From Apostichopus japonicus (Eukaryota; Echinodermata; Holothuroidea; Aspidochirotida; Stichopodidae), in contig NC_092583.1 in the NCBI RefSeq assembly GCF_037975245.1, positions 10,140,764 through 10,204,763 on the forward strand: DNA of 64,000 nt, read 5' to 3'. Position 1 is the stretch's first letter. Each line of letters begins with the position of its first letter. Under the pieces are notes generated by a model. The model saw nothing but the letters and a program-made list of their open reading frames with translations. It did not search any database and was not told the DNA's origin. Both the position numbers and the translations under genes were made by a program. Positions 47,701 to 56,700 of the stretch are shown piece after piece.

Positions 47701-50700
47701 TTATTATATTCTAAAGCATTTTTTATTCCTAACTGTAGCCCCCACGAACCCCCTGTGGATGTCAGAGTTATCCACGAACCCCCAACTTTTCGAGACACGA
47801 TCTGAGTCATTATTATACTTCAATACGCATAACCATGCTTTGTTAAAGATCAAGTTCATAGTGTTATAATGTAATGAAAAAATGGACAGTACGGTACTAC
47901 TATGGCAACATATGCGTATGGAACGCGAAAACAGTTTGTCGATAGGCAAGACTTTTGTACATTACTAAATTAAATGGTATATCAGATTTTAGTTCAACAA
48001 AAAGGACTCTATAGTTTTGACTTTCAGAAACCTCTCACGAACCCCCTTGGGATGGACTCACGCACCCCCTGGGGGTTCATGCACCCCAGTTAGGGAACCC
48101 CCGTTCTAAAGCCTCATCACATTACATTCATTACATTAGACTACAATTAAAATCCATTGCAGTGGATTTAAAGGATTCACAAACCCTTGTATGGTTTATA
48201 TGATAGAAATAACTTTCATGAACCCCCTCCCTCTCCCTTCCCCTCACCTCAATCCGCGCATTCCACACTCAACAGCCAAGAGACATAAACCTAAACCAGG
48301 CGCGTATCCAGGATTTTCAAACCCGGGGGGCGCGAATTACTATCTAAGCGGAGCGCCACCATCGGTTGGCGCGCAACGTACAAGAAAATTTTTGAGTAAA
48401 GATACTCCCTAGATTGCAGGAAATGACCCTTTCCGGGCCTGGCTAATTTGCAGATAAACGAAGAATAAGGTGTCATCGCCAAATTACACGAACAAAATGT
48501 GACAAATGTCAATAAGTAGATGAGAGCGCAATAAAAAAGTCAATAATCTAGAATAATTAAAAAGTGGTAAAGAGCTGAAAAGGCGCCAGCAGTCCATTTG
48601 AGTCCGTCAGGGGGGGGGGGGCATCCGCCCCCTGACCATATGGACGCTCCGCCACTGCGCGGCGGGGGTGCAGGCCCTAATTCGCCATTACTAATGTAAA
48701 AGAGAGTTTTGACATTATTGGACCTCCATGCTTTTTACATGAGACATGTCGTTGTTTACATTAGCATCCCGCGGTATACTGCGCAATTTGAACGGACCGT
48801 ACGGTACATGATGGCATGCGATGTAATAACCGATGCTTGCTTATATGATATTGACATGAAACGTTGAACGCGCGCTTTGCGCGAGAAAATTTTTGGTTAT
48901 TTTTTCAGGCAAGTCGGACAGTTTTGAGGCTTTTCATCCTGGAACGCCATTTTCATGCTTACTGATATGATGTGATATCTGCTGTTTGCGTTACAAATTC
49001 GAACAGGCGCATAGCGAGGAATTTGCCAAGGGAGGGGCGAAGCCTGTAGGCAAATTATCTAAGCGTAGCGCCACCATAGGTTGGCGCGAAGCGTACAAGA
49101 AAATTTTGGCCGAAAATGCCTCCCAGATCGCTGGAAACGGCACTACCCAGGACCATTTGTTAGCGCGAAGCGTACAAGCAAATTTTGGCCGAAAATGTCT
49201 CCCAGGTCGCTGGAAATGACACTTCCCAGGCCTTGTAAGTTGCCTCTAAGCACTTTCTATTTTGAAATTACTTAGCGATATCATTTAAAAAATGCTGAAT
49301 GGGGGGGGGGGGCGGGCGGTCGCCCCCATCCCAAAATGCGTCATGTTCCCCGACGACCCGGTCGAGTTCGAGACCAGCCACAGTTGGTTTCATAGCACAA
49401 TTCTACACACGCGTTATGATAGACCATATATAGTATATATATAGATCATTAGTGAGAGAGGAAAATGGAAACGTCAAAAAATGGAGTTGTCGGTGTAAGG
49501 GGTAAGGTGAGTCACACTTTTACGAAATCATTGATCCGTCACTGGCTACCCTTCAGTGCTGTAATGATGTCACTGTTCCTCTTTCTCTTCCCGGTGTCTT
49601 CGCGTTTTGCTTTTACTCCCTCTTTTTCTCCTTTTCTCTCTTTCTTCTTTTTCTTTTCCCTTCCTTCCTCTCCTTCTCCTCTTTTTTCCTCTTTTTTTCC
49701 CCTCTTTTTTCCTTTTTTCTTCTCTTTTTTTCTCTTCTCTTTTTCTTACCCGGGGGGCGCGCGCCCCCAACGCCCCCCTGGATACGCACCTGTAAACCAT
49801 CTTCATTGGTCTTTGTGATAGAGATAACGACTGTCATGAACAACATCAGCAAAAGGAAAATCTTGTTTCATATTGAAAAAAATCACCGGTTTTTATATTC
49901 CTTCACAAGCAAGAGTCAGGACTTGATCAAGTCTAACGCTGACGTCATCGAGTCGCATGTGCTTTTATTTTTTATTATTAATATTTTTTTATTTTTTATT
50001 TTTATTTATTACATTGCTTATTTTCTTTAACGGAGGTAGGTTTTGCAAAGCTGAATCTAAAAAAAAAATGGAATCTCTGACACATGACGTAATGATAGTA
50101 TTGGTTTTAATTTTCGACACTCTTAGCATATATATATTACCTTGAAAATATGGATAGAACTTAGATGCGAGTGGCAGTATGATATTACAAAATGACTGCC
50201 CCTCTTGCCGACCTCTGATCTAGGATATTCCCCAAACAGAGTGATATTTTTTTTAAGATCATTGAAGGAATTCTTGTTTCTCACAACGATCTCTGTCATA
50301 TTCATTCAAAATAACGGTTGGGTCTGTGTAAATAGTAGCATAAACTCCAATGTCAAAACTTAAGTTTTGTTTTGAAATGCACTAAAAAAAATTCAAATTA
50401 TTATAACTGAAAATAACTGCTTGTGCTTGTAACATTTTCTTTTAAATATCTCACCAATTTCACTCCAGTTAACATAGCAATACGCTCTATGTGAACTTTA
50501 TTAACATTTTCTTCCTGTCCGACAAGGTGCAATTAGTTGGGCAACATCAAGGCTTAGGCTCAGATTCTGGCGTGCAAAGTATAGCCTAGGCTAGGTACAT
50601 CTGATATACTAAAGAAAAGTACTGCGTGATCCAGATTACACTACCTGCGTCAACTATAATTGATATGGTTACAAATTCGGTATTGCACCAGTTTCCATTA

Positions 50701-53700
50701 AAACACCTTTAACTATACAAAAATAGACCCCTCCCACCCCTGTACGATTTTCAATGTAAAGTTCCACAACTTCAGTAAACGCACCTCACAACCCTCCCCC
50801 ACACCCCACACCCACACCCACACCCCACACCCCACACCCCATAGCAAATCATTGGCACGGGCCTTCTGCCTAACAAGAGATGACGCTTTCAAGATACAAG
50901 TAATAAAGTATAGTTAATTTTAATGAGCATCAAAAATAAATTACTACTGGAACTTTTTAGGTAGACTGATAGAATGGTGCAGTAAAGGCAAGGCACACGA
51001 TTTATTCTTAGGTAAATAAAACAGATTACAACAAACAGATTACTCGATAAGCAGGATTGAAAGGCTAACAAAATCATCGATATTTTTATCGCCTGGTATC
51101 TTAAAAATTTAGGGTTTAACTCAAGTTTCGTTTGAGTTTATAGTGACGAATACAGAAAATAGTCTTTACGTTAAGTAGTTGTATTTGTACTTATATATGC
51201 ACGGATATGATGACGTCATAATGAGTGGGCCCTGTATCTTATCGTATTATCAATTAAAAGGAACACGCCCAACCAATCACCACATGGTTTGATTGAAAGT
51301 ACGGATGAACAACTCACCCCAAAGTAGTCTTTCAATTTTATTTTCTTCATTTTACAGCCCCCCCCCAAAAAAAAAAATAATGATCGACTTCAATGTAATT
51401 CGGACCTATGCAGTGACGCCAGAAATATAATTTATATGCTATATACCAACTGCGCTTTCCAACATAGTTGGTGGCGACCCCTAAGGTACATTGTCGTAAC
51501 TATCTGTTTACAGAAATAAGACCCCCCCCCCCACTCACGATCAAATTATTTTACACTACCCAGGTGAAATGAAACTGTTAGACAAGCTAGTATATGAAAG
51601 TTAGTTTATTCACTGTAATGTGCGATATAAAAAGAGGCATAAGCATGATTAACATATTACGAAGCAGGTCAGTGTGACATCATCAGGTGTACGATGATTA
51701 ACTCGATAGAAATGGTTGCATGAAGTGTTAAACGACCAAGGGCGTAGGAACCGGGGGGCTGGGGGGCTGGGGGCTGGGGGCTGGGGGGCGCCATCCCCCC
51801 CAGTGAAAAATGTGGAGGGGCGGAAGTATCATTCCGCCCCCCCCCGCTTCGCAAGTCAGAAAACCCCTTTTTCAATTCCAAATGAGAAAAAAATCTCATT
51901 TGGAGCACCAAATTGCATCTAAGGCCAGGTGAAAATACAAAATTAAGTTTACAAATGGAGTCGGTGTTGAAGTGTGCTATATTGCACCAAATTGCATCTG
52001 AGGCTACCTGGAAATGCAAAAAAATCCAAAGGGGAGGGGGACACCCCTCCCCTTAGACCCCTCCCCAGGCCGGCCATAAGTCTTCAGCCCCCCCCCCACT
52101 CAAAAGTACCTTCCTACGCCACTGTAAACGACAAACAATGTTAAAATGTTAAAATAGGAACAAACGATGTTAAACTGACCTGGGACCCTCTTGGACCTCT
52201 CTTGCCTTTCTTACCTCGGTGGCCCCTCCTTCCAGGGGGTCCTCTTTCCCCACGAGGGCCCTAAAATAGGTTAAAGAGCATGCCAACTTATGAACACCAT
52301 TCCACAATAACTAAAGCGTTAGAAAAACAAAAGTTAATTTGTTAAGTTTAAACCAAAAATAATAAAACCAACAATTGCATGCGAGTGAGTTATTGTTATT
52401 GAAACATTGGCCATTAATGGATAGTGAGGACGTGTTTTATGAATATATGGATTAAACTCAAGATTATACTGCATAAATAAAGCCTTATCTTTACATTATT
52501 TTTTAACAGGATAACTTGATGACATCAATACATATATATCCAAATAAAACTATATAAGATTTCAATATACGCTGTTCGATATGGCTTATATTACACCGTA
52601 TTTGTTCAGTGCGGTAATAAATGGATTTAAATGGCACCTTTATCGAATTATCTCGTCATATCGAACTATATAGGCAAATAGTCCATTCTTATGCGGCCTT
52701 AGCCTCGAGAATAACCCGCAAAAGGTCGCAAACGGCGGTAAACAGACATTAATTATAAAGAAAGTGGTGTTAATTGGCACATTCGTTATCGTGCATAGTG
52801 TAGCTATGTCAGAGCGGAATACAGTGATACTATCATTACCTACAACCTGTTTATACGTTGAATTATTTACATGTTATATCCTAGCCTGTATATCTGTACG
52901 CAAAGACAGTTTAAAGGATTCGGGAATGAAGTTTTGAGTTCATTCTATGATTAAAAACCCATATACCTATTCCCCAGTGTTGATATAAATGGGTTAATCG
53001 AAACAACCAAAACTCACGTGACTATACGCTTTATTAGAATGCATTATACCTGTCATTAAACGAGGGCGCACTTTTGTATCTAGTGAGTTTCACATATACG
53101 TGGCGAATGTATATGGCGAAGAATATCGTAACGAAAATCGTCATTAGACCAATACAGTTGATGCAAGGTAAGTTAAAATGTGCGAAAAAACTCCAACTGG
53201 ACGGGAATGAAATATAATGACGACGGCAAAGAAGATGACAAAATATGTAATTAACGATAACAAAAAAACAACAACAAAAACAACAACAAGAATGACAATG
53301 ATGACGACAACAAAGGAAACCAAAAACAACAATAGCAATACAAACAAGAAAGCAATGGAATTGACAGCACGAACAACAATACAAAAAAATGATTAAACAG
53401 CAGCAGCAACAACAACCAGTTTAGAGAAATAAAGTTAGTTATACAAAGGATGGATGGATGGACTCAATAAATCTGATGCAATAAAACTGGTTATATACTA
53501 AGGACGAACCGAAACGTAACCCCAACGGATTTTATGACTCCTGTTATATTTGATATGATGTTATTAACTCTAAAACGGATAGAGTACATTTTCAATCTGT
53601 CAATCTAAGAAACAAGAAGAACCGTAAGTGTTAATTAAGATTGGAGAGACTTACCTTTTTACATTTAATCTTGCAGACACCATCCGGTTCCCCTGTGTGG

Positions 53701-56700
53701 GTATTATTGTCAGACACCGAACCGACGGTATCCCGGTTTCTACTTGTTGTAACTGGTGGCGTCGGGGGCATAGGAGGAGGTGGTATTATAGGGGTTGTCA
53801 TCGCTGAAGTGCGGGATGGTTTAGTCATTTTCACCGTAATTAACGAGTTATTGCTTTCAGATGGGGGAGGAGGAGGTGTTATAGGAGGTGGCAGTAGACG
53901 TATTATAACTGTCTGAGTGTTCATGGACGTCGGGGCTTCCGTAGGAGTAACAACCGGTAACTCGCTTTCTAGTAAATTCTTGTTTCTGTGATCGCCTAAT
54001 TTTGGCAAAAAAACAAACAAGAGCAAGAACGGAGAATGAATTTATTGCGCAATGCTCGGGCATGTTAATTGATCTGTCCGTTAATTAGGAATGTTGACGA
54101 CAGTGTGAAATCATGACATGATTTTTAACGGGAAAAAGAAATCCGCTTACCTCTACAAATTGGACAACACTTTTTGGGTCTGGGCGAAGGATCTCGGCAA
54201 TCAAGCTGAGGGCATTGCCGAACTCTGCATCTTAAGATTCCTCTCTATGTAAACAGAAATAGAAGGAAATTTTTTGTTTGTAGTTTTTAATTCTCATTCA
54301 ATTTCATTTTTTATGTGATACCAATGGAGTAACAACACGGATGGGGCCATCTGGGCCAGGGGCCAAGGAAAAGAAAAAGCACTGGGCCATTGGATATACG
54401 TAATACACCAACCAGGTATAGGTGTTAGATTACAACGAATGAAAGACCTGCTTTTCATTGTTCCTGTGAATCAATTTCTGACTCAGCGATTGCGTGTCAA
54501 TGTCGCCGGGCTTCCATTAAGGTATGCCTCGAACTGTGTAGCGGCGTGTATGTATGTATAGATGTTGTTTAATTTAGAGGAAGCCGAAAACTTATGAATA
54601 GCTTTAATTTATTATAAGTTATATTAAATAAAAGAAATATTTACCCTGCAGAAACAACGTTCACAAGGATTGTCGTCAGAGATAGCCATTTCACCATGTT
54701 GTATAATGTCGCCATTGTACTCACAAGCATCTGTATTTCAAAACATAATTCAAAACTCAACAGGATGATAAGGTAACGAAAGGGGACAAAGCGTAATGGG
54801 GTGTGCAAAATATAAGATGAAGAGCCCCCTCCCCCTCCCCTCCGTATGCGAACAGTTAATACAGGTGCATAATATTCTGTGTCGTATGGAGAACGTTACT
54901 ATTAAACGATGTCTTTTAACTATTTAGTCTAGTTGTGTTGTATCTGAGAAACTGACTGGATGGTATGTAAGCTAGACTAAGTCCAGCCGCTTTAATTGAT
55001 GAGATGTTTGTCATAGTCATTTAAAGTGGTATATTGAAGAACAACCTGGATTAATAAGATATTTTCAACAATCTACAACACATCGAAATAAGTTGATTAC
55101 ATAAAGTCATTCTTTAATATAAGTCAAGTGTCATCCATGGTATTATAATCAACGATGTATACTAGTCACATGTCATCCATTGTACGATTACATTCAGCAA
55201 TGTATACTAGTCACATGTCATCCATTGCACGATTACAGTCAGCGATGTTTACTAGTCACATGTCATCCATTTTACGATTACAGTCAGCGATGTATTCTAG
55301 TCACATGTCATCCATTGTACGATTGCAGTCAGCGATGTATACTAGTCACATGTCATTCATTGTACGATTACAGTCAGCGATGTATACTAGTCACATGTCA
55401 TCCATTGTACACAGTCAGCGGTGCATACTAGTCACGTGTCATCCATTGTACGATTACAGTCAGCGATGTATACTAGTCACATGTCATCCATTGTATGATT
55501 ACAGTCAGCGATGTATACTAGTCACATGTCATCCATTGTACACAGTCAGCGGTGCATACTAGTCACGTGTCATCCATTGTACACAGTCAGCGGTGCATAC
55601 TAGTCACGTGTCATCCATTGTACGATTACAGTCAGCGATGTATACTAGTCACATGTCATCCATTGTATGATTACAGTCAGCGATGTATACTAGTCACATG
55701 TCATCCATTGTACACAGTCAGCGGTGCATACTAGTCACGTGTCATCCATTGTACGATTACAGTCAGCGATGTATACTAGTCACATGTCATCCATTGTATG
55801 ATTACAGTCAGCGATGTATACTAGTCACATGTCATCCATTGTACACAGTCAGCGATGCATACTAGTCACATGTCATCCATTGTACGATTACAGTCAGCGA
55901 TGTATACTAATCACGTGTCATCCATTGTATGATTACAGTCAGCGATGTATACTAGTCACATGTCATCCATTGTATGATTACAGTCAGCGATGTATACTAG
56001 TCACATGTCATCCATTGTACACAGTCAGCGGTGCATACTAGTCACGTGTCATCCATTGTACGATTACAGTCAGCGATGTATACTAGTCACATGTCATCCA
56101 TTGTATGATTACAGTCAGCGATGTATACTAGTCACATGTCATCCATTGTACACAGTCAGCGGTGCATACTAGTCACGTGTCATCCATTGTACACAGTCAG
56201 CGGTGCATACTAGTCACATGTCATCCATTGTACGATTACAGTCAGCGATGTATACTAGTCACATGTCATCCATTGTACGATTACAGTCAGCGATGTATAC
56301 TAGTCACATGTCATCCATTGTACACAGTCAGCGATGCATACTAGTCACATGTCATCCATTGTACGATTACAGTCAGCGATGTATACTAATCACGTGTCAT
56401 CCATTGTATGATTACAGTCAGCGATGTATACTAGTCACATGTCATCCATTGTATGATTACAGTCAGCGATGTATACTAGTCACATGTCATCCATTGTACA
56501 CAGTCAGCGGTGCATACTAGTCACATGTCATCCATTGTATGATTACAGTCAGCGATGTATACTAGTCACATGTCATCCATTGTACGATTACAGTCAGCGA
56601 TGTATACTAGTCACGTGTCATCCATTGTATGCTTACAGTCAGCGATGTATACTAGTCACGTGTCATCCATTGTATGATTACAGTCAGCGATATATACTAG

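Noticed and set aside
49570-49852. Lys/Glu/Arg-rich minus-strand and Phe/Ser-rich plus-strand frames; also a possible small first exon near 49780-49870
   Set aside because: The frames follow the polypyrimidine tract. The putative exon has a splice-like GT after TTTACAG but no partner exon, and it coincides with a transposon terminus.
51669-52019. Open frames on both strands
   Set aside because: These lie inside the hAT-like MITE; the same frames recur in the copies at 2276 and 30796.
53034-53384. Cys/Val-rich minus-strand frame resembling a membrane protein
   Set aside because: Composition artefact of AAC/GAC-type low-complexity DNA; it sits between two exons of gene B and has no splice support.
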